64,000 bases of DNA from NCBI GenBank assembly GCA_018715595.1, contig DVLI01000011.1, positions 1 through 64,000 on the forward strand, in the 5' to 3' direction. Below the pieces are notes generated by a model that worked only from the letters and a program-made list of their open reading frames with translations, was not told where the DNA came from and made no database searches. This document shows positions 63,971-64,000 of this stretch, piece by piece. Source of the stretch: Candidatus Caccoplasma merdavium (GTDB lineage: Bacteria > Bacteroidota > Bacteroidia > Bacteroidales > UBA11471). Every line of letters starts with the position of its first letter. The stretch's first letter is position 1. Made by a program: the position numbers and the translations under genes.

Positions 63971-64000
63971 ATGCCCGACTCCCTCAAAAAAAGAACCCTC
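63971..64000 (+). CDS. Start of the next gene, cut by the window end
   Basis: Ten codons reading MPDSLKKRTL follow the metG terminator. The N-terminus resembles those of flippase-like proteins often found after metG in Bacteroides, but ten residues are too few to assign it. Confidence 0.4.
   Translation, partial: MPDSLKKRTL

Overview
The window comes from a member of the Bacteroidales (Bacteroidota), probably a gut lineage; the genus cannot be fixed from sequence alone. The evidence is the many promoters of the Bacteroidota type (a -7 box TAnnTTTG, sometimes with an upstream TTTG), the families present (WbqC-like, DUF4254, DUF2851, DUF5672, GH3-like adenylase, KorAB, PdxB) and lipoproteins with typical lipoboxes. 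The chromosome is GC-rich by eye, while the first 14 kb contain strikingly AT-rich genes.

Bases 54-14105 are an integrative mobilizable element inserted in the 3' end of a tRNA-Phe gene. A 19-bp direct repeat (attL 54-72, attR 14087-14105) marks the ends. From left to right it carries a tyrosine integrase, an AT-rich two-gene unit (an unknown protein and a WG-repeat protein), a Fic protein with its own winged-helix domain, two excisionase-type HTH proteins, a gene-free stretch with oriT-like inverted repeats, MobC and a relaxase, and then a cargo region. The cargo starts with an XRE regulator, an EcoRI-type adenine methyltransferase, DinD and a DUF262-HNH nuclease in one tight operon, which looks like a regulated restriction-modification-like defence system. 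It continues with an unrecognised soluble protein overlapping a multi-pass membrane protein, a broken AlbA_2 gene, a RhuM-family protein and a small unknown protein. There is no coupling protein or conjugation machinery, so transfer would need a helper. The same 37-bp palindrome lies upstream of both the WG-repeat unit and fic, where it overlaps the fic promoter.

From 14.1 kb to the end the window is core chromosome. It holds housekeeping genes: ung, tRNA-Pro, aroB, priA, ruvB, pdxB, acpP-fabF-rnc, lepB, dapB, pnp, greA, rbfA, pyk, aroQ, xerD, rnhA, aroK, korAB, a DEAD-box helicase and metG. Two envelope-glycan clusters are interspersed. One (20.0-25.5 kb) has a flippase, a WaaP-like kinase, a heptosyltransferase-like GT9, a decayed GT90 gene and DUF4254. 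The other (46.8-49.6 kb) has two GT2 enzymes and a DUF5672 protein. Three shikimate-pathway genes (aroB, aroQ, aroK) are present but scattered.

Several core proteins have lost key residues: an acyl-carrier-like protein without the phosphopantetheine serine, a lipoprotein phosphatase homologue without its Cys and Arg, a thioredoxin-fold lipoprotein without CxxC, and a uracil-DNA glycosylase with altered signature motifs. An 85-bp tandem repeat upstream of dapB supplies part of the dapB promoter.
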